Assembly: GCF_013317235.1 (NCBI RefSeq)
Contig: NZ_WLCM01000007.1
Location: forward strand, 116,256 to 180,255
Source of the DNA: Leisingera sp. ANG59
GTDB lineage: Bacteria > Pseudomonadota > Alphaproteobacteria > Rhodobacterales > Rhodobacteraceae
DNA: 64,000 nucleotides
Reading direction: 5' to 3'
The stretch's first letter is position 1. Every line of letters begins with the position of its first letter. The notes under the pieces are model-generated. The model was not told where the DNA came from. It saw nothing but the letters and a program-made list of their open reading frames with translations, and did not search any database. Shown piece by piece: positions 27,541-37,408 of the stretch. The position numbers and the translations under genes are program-made.

Positions 27541-28341
27541 ATGACGAGCTTTCACAACATCCCCGGCCTGACGGTCAAGACGCATGAATGGGCGGGCTAT
27601 GCGGCCGGTCTGCAGCTGAAGCTGTGGCGCCAGGCGGCGGAGGCCGCGCTGCAGGCGCCGCTGGAACAGATGCGGCTGGCGCAGTCGATGCTGGAAGCAC
27701 AGCGGCGGCTGATGCAGGCGGGTGTTCCGGCGGTGGCCGGGGATGCTGCTGCCGCACCAGCGGAGGTCCCGGAAGCGGAGGCCGCACCGGCGGTGAAACC
27801 GGAAGAACCGCCTGCGGCAAAGGCCAAGAAGCCCGCCCCGCGCAAGGCCGCGGCCCGTAAACCCGCAACGCGCAAGACCACCGCCCGCAAGGCGCCGGCG
27901 CGGAAACGGGCCGCGCCAAAAGCAGTGCAGGCGGCTGCGGCACCTGCAAAAGCCAAGCAGGAGACCGTCAAACCGGCTGCTGCAAAGGCGGAGGCAGACA
28001 AGCCGTCGGCGGCCACGGCCGAACCTGTGAAGGAAGCCGCGGCTCCGTCCGGGCCTTCGCCTGCTGTCAATCCAGCCGAATCGGCTGGAAAAACTGCCGG
28101 GGAGAAGGCGCAGACAAAGCCTGCGGAATTCCGCAGCGTCTCGGCCCGCCGCGGCGAAACCGGGACAGAACCTGCTTCCGAGCCCAAGCCCGAGGCAGCC
28201 AAGGCCGCAGTGGCTGAGGCCGCAGCAACGCCAAAGGAGCAGGATGCGCAAGCTGCGCCGTCCAAGCGTCCGCGCCAGCCGTCCACTCCGCCGCAGATGC
28301 CGCAGCGCAACGCGGCGGGCACCGGCGGCAGCGGCGACTGA
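27541..28341 (+). CDS. phasin-like protein with histone-H1-like tail
   Basis: A 266-aa protein in two parts. Residues 1-60 are helical and amphipathic (HEWAGYAAGLQLKLWRQAAE, then EQMRLAQSMLEAQRRLMQAG), like the granule-binding region of phasins. Residues 65-266 are low complexity, rich in Ala, Pro, Lys and Arg. They include a histone-H1-like run of PARKAAARKPATRKTTARK type near 98-130. Such tails bind DNA non-specifically. A comparable two-part protein, PhaM of Ralstonia, links polyhydroxyalkanoate granules to the nucleoid; the analogy is inference. An AGGAG site precedes the ATG. No phaC or phaA gene is in the window. Confidence 0.6.
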   Translation: MTSFHNIPGLTVKTHEWAGYAAGLQLKLWRQAAEAALQAPLEQMRLAQSMLEAQRRLMQAGVPAVAGDAAAAPAEVPEAEAAPAVKPEEPPAAKAKKPAPRKAAARKPATRKTTARKAPARKRAAPKAVQAAAAPAKAKQETVKPAAAKAEADKPSAATAEPVKEAAAPSGPSPAVNPAESAGKTAGEKAQTKPAEFRSVSARRGETGTEPASEPKPEAAKAAVAEAAATPKEQDAQAAPSKRPRQPSTPPQMPQRNAAGTGGSGD

Positions 28342-28388
28342 CGCCGCCCACTTGACACTGGCTGCGCGGGGGGCCAACGCTGCGCCGC

Positions 28389-29837
28389 ATGTTGGATCTC
28401 CGCCCGGTTGGGTATGTCATCGGCCTGCTGGTCGTCATTCTGGGAGCCATGATGGTGTTCCCGCTGCTGGTCGATCTTTATGACGGCCGGGGCGAGTGGC
28501 CCGTGTTCCTGGAGAGCGCCGTCTTCACCATTCTGGTCGGGGGCTTGCTGTCCCTGAGCTGCGCCAACGGGGTGAAGGAGGGGCTGAGCATCCGCCAGAC
28601 CTTCCTGCTGACCACGCTGGTCTGGGTGGCGCTGCCGCTGTTCGGGGCAGTGCCGCTGATGCTGGGGGCAACCGAGCTGCGGTTTGTCGATGCGTTTTTC
28701 GAGGCGATGTCGGGGCTGACCACCACCGGCTCAACCGTCATTTCCGGGCTGGATGACCTGCCGCGCGGGCTGCTCTTGTGGCGCGGCATCCTGCAATGGC
28801 TGGGCGGCATCGGCATCATCGTGGTTGCGATGGTTTTCCTGCCCGAGCTGCGGGTCGGGGGGATGCAGATCTTCCGGTCCGAAGCCTTTGACACCATGGG
28901 GAAAATCCTGCCGCGTGCGCAGGCGATCGCGAAGCAGATATCGTTGATCTATGTGACGCTGACGCTGATGTGCATGATCGTCTACCTGATGCTTGGCATG
29001 CAGGGATTCGATGCGCTGGTGCATGCGCTGACCACCATGTCCACCGGCGGCTTCTCCAATTACGATGCCTCGTTCGGCACCTTCTCGGGGCCTGCCGAAT
29101 ACGCGGCGTCGGTCTTCATGATCATCGCGGCGTTGCCGTTCGTGCGGTACGTGCAGCTGATCAACGGCCACGCTGAGCCGCTGTTCCGCGACAGCCAGAT
29201 CCGGGTATTCCTGGTCCTCATCCTGCTGCTGGTCGCGGTCACCAGCAGTGTGCTGGTCTATGTTTTCCCGCACCACCCCGAACAGGCGTTCCGCGAGGCG
29301 CTGTTCAATATCACCTCGATCATCTCCGGCACCGGCTATGCCAGCGTGGATTACATGGGCTGGGGCAGCTTCCTGATCATGGTGTTCTTTTTTATCGGGC
29401 TGATCGGCGGATGCGCCGGCTCCACCGCCTGTTCGGTGAAGATATTCCGGTACCAACTGCTGTTTTCGGCGATCCGGGTGCAGATTCAGCGGATCCGGTC
29501 TCCGCATGGCATCTTTGTGCCGCGGTTCGAGGGGCGGGCGGTCAGTGCAGATGTTCTCAGCTCGGTGATCTCTTTCTTCATGTTCTTCGTGGTGACACTC
29601 GGCATTGTCGCCTGGATGCTGGCGCTGACCGGACTGGACTTCGTGACCTCTGTCTCCGGTGCCGCAACAGCGGTGGCCAATATCGGGCCGGGTCTGGGAC
29701 CGGTCATCGGCCCTGCGGGCAACTTCTCCACCCTCAATGACCCGGCCAAGTGGATTCTGAGCGCGGCGATGCTGATCGGGCGGCTGGAGCTGATGGCGGT
29801 TTATGCGATCCTGACAGTGCGGTTCTGGCGCGCCTGA
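28389..29837 (+). CDS. TrkH-family potassium uptake protein
   Basis: A 482-aa integral membrane protein of the Trk/Ktr K+ transporter superfamily, with four MPM repeats. The selectivity-filter regions are recognisable at SGLTTTGSTV, TTMSTGGFSNYDASFG, SIISGTGYASVDY and ATAVANIGPGLGP. It would form the channel subunit and need TrkA, which is not in this window. It is 47 bases after the phasin-like gene, and no clear terminator separates them. The ribosome site at 28389 is weak, so the start could be a few codons away. Confidence 0.92.
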   Translation: MLDLRPVGYVIGLLVVILGAMMVFPLLVDLYDGRGEWPVFLESAVFTILVGGLLSLSCANGVKEGLSIRQTFLLTTLVWVALPLFGAVPLMLGATELRFVDAFFEAMSGLTTTGSTVISGLDDLPRGLLLWRGILQWLGGIGIIVVAMVFLPELRVGGMQIFRSEAFDTMGKILPRAQAIAKQISLIYVTLTLMCMIVYLMLGMQGFDALVHALTTMSTGGFSNYDASFGTFSGPAEYAASVFMIIAALPFVRYVQLINGHAEPLFRDSQIRVFLVLILLLVAVTSSVLVYVFPHHPEQAFREALFNITSIISGTGYASVDYMGWGSFLIMVFFFIGLIGGCAGSTACSVKIFRYQLLFSAIRVQIQRIRSPHGIFVPRFEGRAVSADVLSSVISFFMFFVVTLGIVAWMLALTGLDFVTSVSGAATAVANIGPGLGPVIGPAGNFSTLNDPAKWILSAAMLIGRLELMAVYAILTVRFWRA

Positions 29838-30024
29838 CACAGAAGAGCGCCTGACACTTGCCAGAAGTTGCGCAGGCGGTGCCTTGTGGCGCTTTGCCGC
29901 GCTGAAATCTCTGGCAGGACCGCAGCTTCCTTGCCCTGAAGGCCCGCGCACTCTTGCCCTTGGGGGACGGCTCGCCTATGAGGCACGGGACCGAAACCCG
30001 CAAGCGCAGGGAGACAAGTTCCTT

Positions 30025-31263
30025 ATGCCCGTACTTGTGATGAAATTCGGCGGCACCTCTGTCGCCAATCTGGACCGCATCCGCCGCGCCGCCAAACGCG
30101 TCGGCGTTGAGGTGGCCAAGGGCTATGACGTGATCGTCATCGTCTCTGCCATGTCCGGCAAGACCAATGAGCTGGTGGGCTGGGTCGATGAAACCTCGCC
30201 GCTGTATGACGCGCGGGAATATGATGCCGTGGTGTCCTCGGGCGAGAACGTGACCGCCGGCCTGATGGCGCTGACGCTGCAGGAGATGGATATCCCGGCG
30301 CGCAGCTGGCAGGGCTGGCAGGTGCCGCTCAAGACCAATTCGGCCCACAGCCAGGCACGGATCGAGGAGATCCCGCCAGAAAACATCCGCGCCAAGTTCG
30401 GCGAGGGTATGAAGGTGGCGGTGGTTGCCGGTTTCCAGGGCATCAGCCCCGAAGGCCGCATCACCACCCTGGGCCGCGGCGGCTCCGACACCACCGCGGT
30501 GGCCTTTGCCGCAGCCTTTGAAGCGGAGCGCTGCGATATCTACACCGATGTGGACGGCGTTTATACCACCGACCCGCGGATCTGCGGCAAAGCGCGCAAG
30601 CTAGACAAGATTGCGTTTGAGGAAATGCTGGAGCTGGCCTCGCTGGGGGCCAAGGTGCTGCAAACCCGCTCGGTTGAACTGGCGATGCGCTATCATGTGA
30701 AGCTGCGCGTTCTGTCGAGCTTTGAGGAACAGTCCGACGAGGCCGGAACCCTGGTCTGCGACGAGGAGGAAATCATGGAATCCAATGTTGTAAACGGCGT
30801 TGCCTACTCCCGCGATGAGGCCAAGCTGACCGTGCAGTCGGTGGCCGACCGCCCCGGCATCGCAGCGGCGATCTTCACCACGCTCAGCGATGCGGGCGTG
30901 AACGTCGACATGATCGTGCAGGACGTCTCCGAAGACGGCCGCACCGACATGACCTTCTCCTGCCCGACCGACCAGGTGGCGCGCGCCGAGAAGGCGCTGA
31001 TGGCGATCAAGGAGAAAGGCGAACTGAACTATGCTGAGCTGCTGGCCGACAAGGATGTGGCCAAGGTTTCGGTGGTTGGCATCGGCATGCGCTCGCAATC
31101 CGGCGTGGCAGCCAAGATGTTCAAGGTGCTGTCGGATGAGGGCATCAACATCAAGGTGATCACCACCTCCGAGATCAAGATCTCTGTGCTGATCGACCGT
31201 AAGTACATGGAACTGGCCGTGCAGGCGCTGCACGATGCGTTTGAGCTGGAAAAAGCAGGCTAA
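30025..31263 (+). CDS. lysC: aspartate kinase
   Basis: A 412-aa enzyme that phosphorylates aspartate as the first step toward lysine, threonine and methionine. The start MPVLVMKFGGTSVANLDRI carries the KFGGTS signature. The kinase domain contains the GGSDTTAVA and FEEMLELASLGAKVL motifs. Two C-terminal ACT domains (about residues 265-412) give feedback control by lysine and/or threonine. The length is that of a monofunctional class I kinase. The ATG at 30025 is chosen on family start; the frame is open 47 codons upstream but unrelated. Confidence 0.96.
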   Translation: MPVLVMKFGGTSVANLDRIRRAAKRVGVEVAKGYDVIVIVSAMSGKTNELVGWVDETSPLYDAREYDAVVSSGENVTAGLMALTLQEMDIPARSWQGWQVPLKTNSAHSQARIEEIPPENIRAKFGEGMKVAVVAGFQGISPEGRITTLGRGGSDTTAVAFAAAFEAERCDIYTDVDGVYTTDPRICGKARKLDKIAFEEMLELASLGAKVLQTRSVELAMRYHVKLRVLSSFEEQSDEAGTLVCDEEEIMESNVVNGVAYSRDEAKLTVQSVADRPGIAAAIFTTLSDAGVNVDMIVQDVSEDGRTDMTFSCPTDQVARAEKALMAIKEKGELNYAELLADKDVAKVSVVGIGMRSQSGVAAKMFKVLSDEGINIKVITTSEIKISVLIDRKYMELAVQALHDAFELEKAG

Positions 31264-31296
31264 AAGCCGATTTCAGAACAATTTTTTGTAACTTGC

Positions 31297-31320
31297 AAAG
31301 GCGCCGGTCAGGCGCCTTTG
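31297..31320 (+). terminator. lysC terminator
   Basis: A perfect 9-bp stem (31297-31305 with 31311-31319) and 5-base loop, ending in three T. A separate TTTTTT lies just before it at 31272-31277. The remainder of the gap up to ptsP is leader sequence without a supported gene. Confidence 0.65.
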
Positions 31321-31534
31321 TCATGTGTGCCCCGCTGCGGTCGCTGATCTGCCCGGCTCTTCGGCGTGCCGCTGCGAATGCAGGCAATGGCGCAAAAACT
31401 CTTGGACTTTTCCCGCCGGGGTGGGACAAGTGGGTGGAGGAGAGAGCACTGGCGCACTACTCTGGGCGGTGTCCGTTCCCGGAGGTCACTCGGGGCGGCA
31501 GTGCAGAGGAAAGAAACCTCGGGAGAGGGTGAGA

Positions 31535-33775
31535 ATGGCCGATACGACGGAATCCGAAAGCAGGAAGCTTCTGGTTCGCTTGCGCGAGGCGATGGCGGGT
31601 GATGATGCTGGCCAGGCGCGGCTCGACAAGATCACCCACTTGATCGCTGACAGCATGGGGACCGAGGTGTGCTCGGTCTATCTGTTCCGCGATGATGAGA
31701 CCCTGGAGCTGTGCGCGACCCAGGGCCTGAACACCGAATCGGTGCACCAGACCAGGATGCGGATCGGTGAGGGGCTGGTGGGCCGGGTGGCCAAGTTCGG
31801 CAAGGTGGTGAACACCCCGGACGCGCCGCACGCCAAGGGCTTCCGATACATGCCGGAAACCGGGGAGGAGCGGTTTTCCTCCTTCCTCGGAGTGCCGGTG
31901 CAGCGGCTGGGCGAGATGCTGGGCGTGCTGGTGGTGCAGTCCAAGGATGCGCGCGAGTTTTCCGCCGATGCGGTCTATGCGCTGGAAGTGGTGGCGATGG
32001 TGATCGCCGAGATGACCGAGCTGGGCGCCTTTGTCGGCGAGGGCGCGGCGCTGTCGCCCCTGCACCAGCAAGCGGTTCTGATTCACGGCACCTCCGCCCA
32101 GGAAGGCGCGGCGGAGGGCCATGTCTGGCTGCATGAGCCGCGCGTGATCGTGACAAATCCGATTGCCGATGACCCCCAGCGCGAGCTGGAGCGGCTGAAC
32201 GATGCGGTGGAGGAGCTGCGGGTCGGTGTCGACAAGATGCTGGAGGTGTCCCGCGACGGTGACACGGAACAGCTGCAGGTTCTGGAAGCCTATAGGATGT
32301 TTGCCAATTCCAAGGGATGGATGCGGCGCATGGAAGAAGATATTGCCCGCGGCCTGAGCGCCGAGGCGGCGGTGGAGAAGGAGCAATCCCAGGCCCGCGC
32401 CCGGATGAGCCAGGTGCAGGATGCCTATCTGCGCGAACGGCTGAGCGATCTGGACGACCTGTCCAACCGGCTGCTGCGGATTCTGACCGGGCAGGGCGCC
32501 AATACAGGAGCGGAGCTGCCGGAGAACCCGATCCTGATCGCCCGCAACATCGGCCCCGGCGACCTGCTGGAATACGGCCGGTCCTTGCGCGGAATCGTGC
32601 TGGAGGAGGGGTCGGTCGGCTCCCATGCCGCGATCGTGGCGCGGGCGCTGGCGATCCCGCTGGTGGTCAATGCCAAACGGATCACCACCGAGGCGCTGAA
32701 CGGCGACCACATCATGGTGGATGGCGATCAGGGCGTGGTGCATCTGCGCCCGGAGGACACGGTTGTCGGCGCTTTCCGCGACAAGATCGCGATGCACACC
32801 AAGGCGCAGGAGCGCTATGCCTCGATTCGCGACAAGCCTGCAATCACCACCGATGGACAGCGCATCAACATGGTGATGAACGCGGGGCTGATGGCCGATT
32901 TGCCGTCGCTGGACGGCTCCGGCGCCGAAGGGGTGGGCCTTTTCCGCACCGAGCTGCAATTCCTGGTGCGCAACCAGATGCCGAAGCGGTCGGAGCTGGT
33001 GGCGCTGTATAAGCGGGTGCTGGATGCCGCCCATGGCAAGCCGGTGGTGTTCCGAACGCTGGATATCGGCTCCGACAAGGTGCTGCCCTACATGAAGCCC
33101 ACCGATGAGCCGAACCCGGCGCTGGGATGGCGGGCGATCCGGGTGGGGCTGGACAAGCCGGGCGTGATGCGGATGCAGCTGCAGGCGCTGCTGCGCGCGG
33201 CCGAGGGCCGCCCGCTGTCGATCATGTTCCCCTTTGTCGCCCAGTTCGAGGAATACCGTGCCGCCCGCGCGGAAGTCGAAAAGACCATCGAGCGCGAGCG
33301 CATCCTGGGCCACGTGCTGCCGGCCGATCTGAAGATCGGCGCGATGCTGGAAACGCCCTCGCTGGCCTATGCGCCGCAGAAATTTTTTGACGAGGTGGCC
33401 TTCATCTCGATCGGCGGCAATGACCTGAAGCAGTTCTTCTTTGCGGCCGACCGTGAGAATGAGCGGGTGCGGCGGCGTTATGATACGCTGAACGTCAGCT
33501 TCCTGAGTTTCATTGAGCGGATCGTGGAGCGCTGCGCGATCTCCGGCACGCCGCTGAGCTTCTGCGGCGAGGATGCAGGGCGCCCGGTTGAGGCCGTCTG
33601 CCTGGCGGCGATGGGCATCCGCACGCTGTCGATGCGCCCGGCCTCCATCGGCCCAGTGAAGTCGCTGCTGCTGCGGGTGGACCTGGGCGAGCTGCGCAAG
33701 ATCATCTCCGACGCCCGTCATCGCGGTGATCAGGCCGTGCGCCCGGCCGTCATGGAATACTTGCGGGGACTGTGA
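31535..33775 (+). CDS. ptsP: phosphoenolpyruvate-protein phosphotransferase EI-Ntr
   Basis: A 746-aa nitrogen-type enzyme I that starts the regulatory PTS-Ntr phosphorelay from PEP to NPr and EIIA-Ntr. Residues 1-165 form a GAF domain (LIADSMGTEVCSVYLFRDDE), which distinguishes it from sugar-type EI. The phosphorylated histidine is His364 (EEGSVGSHAAIVARALAIP). The C-terminal PEP-binding barrel contains DIGSDKVLPYMKP, GAMLETPS, SIGGNDLKQF and the catalytic Cys in SFCGEDAGRP. It follows lysC, a common arrangement in this family. ATG 31535 is preferred over longer frames. Confidence 0.95.
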   Translation: MADTTESESRKLLVRLREAMAGDDAGQARLDKITHLIADSMGTEVCSVYLFRDDETLELCATQGLNTESVHQTRMRIGEGLVGRVAKFGKVVNTPDAPHAKGFRYMPETGEERFSSFLGVPVQRLGEMLGVLVVQSKDAREFSADAVYALEVVAMVIAEMTELGAFVGEGAALSPLHQQAVLIHGTSAQEGAAEGHVWLHEPRVIVTNPIADDPQRELERLNDAVEELRVGVDKMLEVSRDGDTEQLQVLEAYRMFANSKGWMRRMEEDIARGLSAEAAVEKEQSQARARMSQVQDAYLRERLSDLDDLSNRLLRILTGQGANTGAELPENPILIARNIGPGDLLEYGRSLRGIVLEEGSVGSHAAIVARALAIPLVVNAKRITTEALNGDHIMVDGDQGVVHLRPEDTVVGAFRDKIAMHTKAQERYASIRDKPAITTDGQRINMVMNAGLMADLPSLDGSGAEGVGLFRTELQFLVRNQMPKRSELVALYKRVLDAAHGKPVVFRTLDIGSDKVLPYMKPTDEPNPALGWRAIRVGLDKPGVMRMQLQALLRAAEGRPLSIMFPFVAQFEEYRAARAEVEKTIERERILGHVLPADLKIGAMLETPSLAYAPQKFFDEVAFISIGGNDLKQFFFAADRENERVRRRYDTLNVSFLSFIERIVERCAISGTPLSFCGEDAGRPVEAVCLAAMGIRTLSMRPASIGPVKSLLLRVDLGELRKIISDARHRGDQAVRPAVMEYLRGL

Positions 33776-33811
33776 GCCGCACTGGGCGGCGGGCGGGACC
33801 GGGTGACAGGG

Positions 33812-33840
33812 CCTGCACCCGAAGGGGTGCAGGGGCTTTT
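33812..33840 (+). terminator. ptsP terminator
   Basis: A perfect 9-bp stem (33812-33820 with 33825-33833) with a 4-base loop, followed by GGCTTTT, 37 bases after the ptsP stop. Confidence 0.7.
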
Positions 33841-33855
33841 CCTGCGATCAATTAT

Positions 33856-33886
33856 TTCAAGCTTAAAACTTTAGGCTTGAAGTTTT
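33856..33886. promoter_or_regulatory. nested palindromes upstream of the anthraniloyl-CoA operon (candidate MarR operator)
   Basis: TTCAAGC (33856-33862) pairs with GCTTGAA (33875-33881). Interleaved with it, AAAACTT (33865-33871) pairs with AAGTTTT (33880-33886). The AT-rich block stands out in otherwise GC-rich DNA and ends 56 bases before the operon start. A MarR-family regulator is encoded inside the operon. Confidence 0.55.
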
Positions 33887-33942
33887 TACTGGCCTGCTTA
33901 TCCTGATCCTTAGAGACGTGCGCTGAGCGGGAAGGGATGATC

Positions 33943-36237
33943 ATGAAAGTCGTCTGTCTGGGAGGAGGGCCTGCGGGCCTCTACTTTGCCATCTCGATGA
34001 AGCTGCGGCAGCCGGAGGCCGAGGTCACGGTGGTCGAGCGCAACAAGCCTGACGACACCTTTGGCTGGGGTGTGGTGCTGTCCGATGATGCGCTTGAGAA
34101 CCTGAGCGCCAACGACCCCAAGAGCGCCGAGGCGATCCGGGAAAACTTTGCCTATTGGGATGATATCGCGGTGGTGCACAACGGCACCCGCACGGTGTCG
34201 GGCGGGCACGGGTTTGCCGGGATCGGACGCAAGCAGATGCTGCTTCTGCTCCAGGACCGGGCGCGGGAGCTGGGGGTGGACCTGCAGTTTGAGACCGTCG
34301 CCAAGCCCGCGCCGGAATATCAGAAAGACTATGACCTGGTGGTTGGCTGCGACGGGCTGAACTCCAGTGTCCGAAATGAGTTCGCGGCGCATTTCAAACC
34401 GGAAATCGACGTGCGCCCCTGCAAGTTCATCTGGCTGGGCACGCATCAGAAATTCGACGACGCCTTCACCTTCATCTTCGAGAAGACGCAGCATGGCTGG
34501 ATGTGGATCCACGCCTACCAGTTTGATGCGGACACCGCGACGGTGATCGTCGAATGCTCTGCCGAGACCTGGGAGAACTGGGGCTTTGAGGGCATGAGCA
34601 AGGAGGAGATCATCCGCACCTGCGAGGAGATCTTTGCCGACCACCTGGATGGTCACGCGCTGATATCCAATGCCGCGCATTTGCGCGGGGCGGCGGTGTG
34701 GATCAACTTCCCGCGGGTGCTGTGCGAGAAATGGCATCACGAAAATGTGGTGCTGCTGGGAGATGCCTCCGCCACCGCGCATTTCTCCATCGGGTCGGGT
34801 TCGCGGCTGGCGTTTGACAGCGCGATTGCGCTGGCGGAGCTGGTCAGCACCGAGCCGACGCTGGAGCGTGCGTTCGAGCGTTATCAGGAAGAGCGGCGGC
34901 TGGATGTGCTGCGGCTGCAGTCGGCGGCGCGCAACTCGCTGGAGTGGTTCGAGGAAGTCGAGCGCTACCTGGACATGGATCCGGTGCAGTTCAACTACTC
35001 GCTGCTGACCCGCTCGCAGCGGATTTCCCACGAAAACCTGCGCCTGCGCGATGCGGAGTGGCTGCAGAGCGCCGAGAAGTGGTTCCAAGACAAGGCCGGC
35101 GCGCCCGCCGATGCGCCGGTGCGGCCGCCGATGTTTGCGCCTTACAAGCTGAGGGATATGGAGCTGAAGAACCGGATCGTGGTTTCCCCCATGGCGCAGT
35201 ACAAGGCGGTGGAGGGCTGCCCGACGGACTGGCACTTCGTCCACTTGGGCGAGCGCGCCAAGGGCGGGGCAGGGCTGGTTTATACCGAGATGACCTGTGT
35301 CAGCGCCGAAGGACGGATTTCGCTTGGCTGCCCGGGCCTTTATGCGCCGGAGCATGAGGCGGCGTGGAAGCGGCTGACGGATTTCGTCCACGGTGAAACC
35401 AGCGCCAAGATCTGCTGCCAGATCGGCCACTCGGGCCGCAAGGGCTCGACCCAGCTGGGCTGGGAGGAAATGGACGCGCCCTTGCCGGAAGGGAACTGGG
35501 AGACGGTTTCAGCCTCGGCCATTCCATGGTCGGACAACAATCCGGCGCCGCGGGAAATAACGCGGGCTGAGATGGAAGCGATAAAGGCGGAATTCGTGGC
35601 AGCTGCGCAGATGGCAGAGCGTGCCGGCTTCGACATGATCGAACTTCATGCGGCGCATGGCTACCTGATTTCCTCCTTCATCTCGCCGAAATCAAACATC
35701 CGGGAGGATGAGTACGGCGGATCGCTGGAAAACCGCCTGCGTTACCCGCTGGAAGTGTTCCAGGCGATGCGCGCGGTCTGGCCGGAGGAGAAGCCGATGT
35801 CGGTCCGTATCTCAGCCAACGACTGGGTAGGCGACGCGGGCGTGACGCCGGAGGAGGCGGTGGAGATCGCCAGGGCCTTTACCGCAGCCGGTGCCGATAT
35901 CATCGACGTCTCCGCCGGGCAGACCTCCACCGATGCGCAGCCGGTCTATGGCCGGATGTTCCAGACGCCGTTTTCCGACCGCATCCGCAACGAGGCCGGG
36001 ATTGCCACCATGGCTGTCGGCAACATCTATGAGGCAGACCATGCCAACTCGATCCTGATGGCGGGGCGGGCTGATCTGGTCGCGGTGGCGCGGCCGCATC
36101 TGGCCGACCCCTACTGGACGCTGCACGAGGCCGCGCGGATCGGCGACCGGCATGGCGACTGGCCGCTGCCGTACCTGGCGGGCCGCGATCAGCTGTGGCG
36201 GCTGGCCGACCGCGAGGCGGAGGTGATCCGGGCATGA
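33943..36237 (+). CDS. anthraniloyl-CoA monooxygenase/reductase (bifunctional)
   Basis: A 764-aa fusion of two enzymes. Residues 1-375 are a flavoprotein monooxygenase ([14 protein letters not shown] at the N-terminus, [18 protein letters not shown] for FAD). Residues from about 395 form an Old Yellow Enzyme-type reductase ([34 protein letters not shown]). This matches 2-aminobenzoyl-CoA monooxygenase/reductase, which hydroxylates and then partly reduces anthraniloyl-CoA. Such proteins are also annotated as salicylyl-CoA 5-hydroxylase. The ATG at 33943 has GAAGGG six bases upstream, better than the one at 33937. The next gene overlaps its stop. Confidence 0.88.
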   Translation: MKVVCLGGGPAGLYFAISMKLRQPEAEVTVVERNKPDDTFGWGVVLSDDALENLSANDPKSAEAIRENFAYWDDIAVVHNGTRTVSGGHGFAGIGRKQMLLLLQDRARELGVDLQFETVAKPAPEYQKDYDLVVGCDGLNSSVRNEFAAHFKPEIDVRPCKFIWLGTHQKFDDAFTFIFEKTQHGWMWIHAYQFDADTATVIVECSAETWENWGFEGMSKEEIIRTCEEIFADHLDGHALISNAAHLRGAAVWINFPRVLCEKWHHENVVLLGDASATAHFSIGSGSRLAFDSAIALAELVSTEPTLERAFERYQEERRLDVLRLQSAARNSLEWFEEVERYLDMDPVQFNYSLLTRSQRISHENLRLRDAEWLQSAEKWFQDKAGAPADAPVRPPMFAPYKLRDMELKNRIVVSPMAQYKAVEGCPTDWHFVHLGERAKGGAGLVYTEMTCVSAEGRISLGCPGLYAPEHEAAWKRLTDFVHGETSAKICCQIGHSGRKGSTQLGWEEMDAPLPEGNWETVSASAIPWSDNNPAPREITRAEMEAIKAEFVAAAQMAERAGFDMIELHAAHGYLISSFISPKSNIREDEYGGSLENRLRYPLEVFQAMRAVWPEEKPMSVRISANDWVGDAGVTPEEAVEIARAFTAAGADIIDVSAGQTSTDAQPVYGRMFQTPFSDRIRNEAGIATMAVGNIYEADHANSILMAGRADLVAVARPHLADPYWTLHEAARIGDRHGDWPLPYLAGRDQLWRLADREAEVIRA

Positions 36238-36959
36238 CACGCAGGGTTCTGGTCACGGGCGGCGGTACGGGGATTGGCAAGGCCATTGCCCATGCCTTTG
36301 CCGCGGAAGGCAGCCAAGTCACGATCACAGGCCGCCGCCGCGCGCCTCTGGAAGCAGCGGCAGATGGAATGGGGCTGGAGATCCGCGAGGCGGATGTGAC
36401 GGACGAGGCGCAGGTGGAGGCCCTGTTCGATGCGCCTTATGATGTGGTTATTGCCAATGCAGGCACCGGTGTCGCCGCGCGTATCGAAGACGTCTCGCTG
36501 GAGGATTGGCAGCGCACATTAACCGTCAACATGACCGGGACATTCCTGACCTTCCGGGCGGCGCTGCGGGCAGGAATGGCCTCGGGGGGGCGGCTGATCG
36601 CCATCGCCTCCACCGCGTCCTTGCAGGGCGGGGCGCAGATCCCGGCCTATGCAGCGTCCAAACACGGGGTCCTGGGTCTGGTGCGGTCGGTGGCCCAGAG
36701 CGTGGCCAAGAGGGGCATCACCTGCAATGCGATCTGCCCCGGGTTTGTTGATACGGAAATGGCCGAAGGCGCGATTGCCGGACTGATGGCACGGCACGAT
36801 ATTTCGCGCGATAAGGCGTTGAAAATGGTGGTTGGCGGGAACCCGATGCAGCGGCTGATCGCGCCGGAGGAAGTGGCGGCCACGGCGGTGTTTCTGGCGT
36901 CCGGCGGCGCGGCCTCGGTCAATGGGCACGCGATGAGCGTGTCGGGAGGGGAAATTTGA
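36234..36959 (+). CDS. SDR-family NAD(P)-dependent oxidoreductase
   Basis: A 241-aa short-chain dehydrogenase with the cofactor motif [10 protein letters not shown], the structural NAG in IANAGTG, and the catalytic Ser-Tyr-Lys set (IASTAS, then YAASK). It ends with the typical [11 protein letters not shown] segment. Within this operon it most likely oxidises the 3-hydroxyacyl-CoA or alicyclic hydroxyl intermediate formed from anthraniloyl-CoA; that assignment is inferred from context. It overlaps the upstream gene by four bases and the MarR gene by four bases. Confidence 0.88.
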   Translation: MTRRVLVTGGGTGIGKAIAHAFAAEGSQVTITGRRRAPLEAAADGMGLEIREADVTDEAQVEALFDAPYDVVIANAGTGVAARIEDVSLEDWQRTLTVNMTGTFLTFRAALRAGMASGGRLIAIASTASLQGGAQIPAYAASKHGVLGLVRSVAQSVAKRGITCNAICPGFVDTEMAEGAIAGLMARHDISRDKALKMVVGGNPMQRLIAPEEVAATAVFLASGGAASVNGHAMSVSGGEI

Positions 36960-37408
36960 GCACGACATCGAAAGACCGGCTGCGGCTGTGGCTGAAGGTG
37001 CTGAAGGCCACCAAGGCGGTGGAGAGCGAGGTGCGCGAGAACCTGCGGCGGGAGTTTGCAACCACGCTGCCGCGGTTTGACGTGATGGCGGCGCTGATGC
37101 AGCATGAAAAAGGCTTGAAGATGAGCGAGTTGTCGGGCGTTCTGAAAGTCTCCAACGGCAATGTGACCGGCATTGTCGAGCGGCTGGTCGAGGACGGCCA
37201 TGTGCAGCGCGAGAAGGTCGAGGGTGACCGCCGCGCCAATCTGGTGCGGCTGACAGCGGCTGGCAGGGTAGAATTTTCCCGCCAGGCAGAGGCGCATGAG
37301 GGCTGGATCAATGCGGCCTTTGAAGGGCTGACAGCGGATGAGGCGCAAGGAATTGCCGAGAGCTTGGAAGCGGTGGCGCGGCGGCTGGAAGAGGGAGGCA
37401 AGGTATAA
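36956..37408 (+). CDS. MarR-family transcriptional regulator
   Basis: A 150-aa winged-helix regulator. [20 protein letters not shown] is the recognition helix region, followed by the wing [19 protein letters not shown]. The start is a TTG at 36956 overlapping the SDR stop, with GGGAGGGG upstream. Being inside the catabolic operon it probably represses it, relieved by an aromatic acid or its CoA thioester, as known for several aromatic-degradation MarR proteins. The palindromes at 33856-33886 are the candidate binding site. Its stop overlaps the next start. Confidence 0.88.
   Translation: MSTTSKDRLRLWLKVLKATKAVESEVRENLRREFATTLPRFDVMAALMQHEKGLKMSELSGVLKVSNGNVTGIVERLVEDGHVQREKVEGDRRANLVRLTAAGRVEFSRQAEAHEGWINAAFEGLTADEAQGIAESLEAVARRLEEGGKV

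Noticed and set aside
31457..33721. A 754-codon open frame antisense to ptsP
   Set aside because: It mirrors the ptsP codon structure in high-GC DNA, is rich in His/Gln/Arg/Leu with no domain pattern, and ptsP on the plus strand is certain. Similar long antisense frames over the ABC exporter (48428-50197) and other genes were discarded for the same reason.
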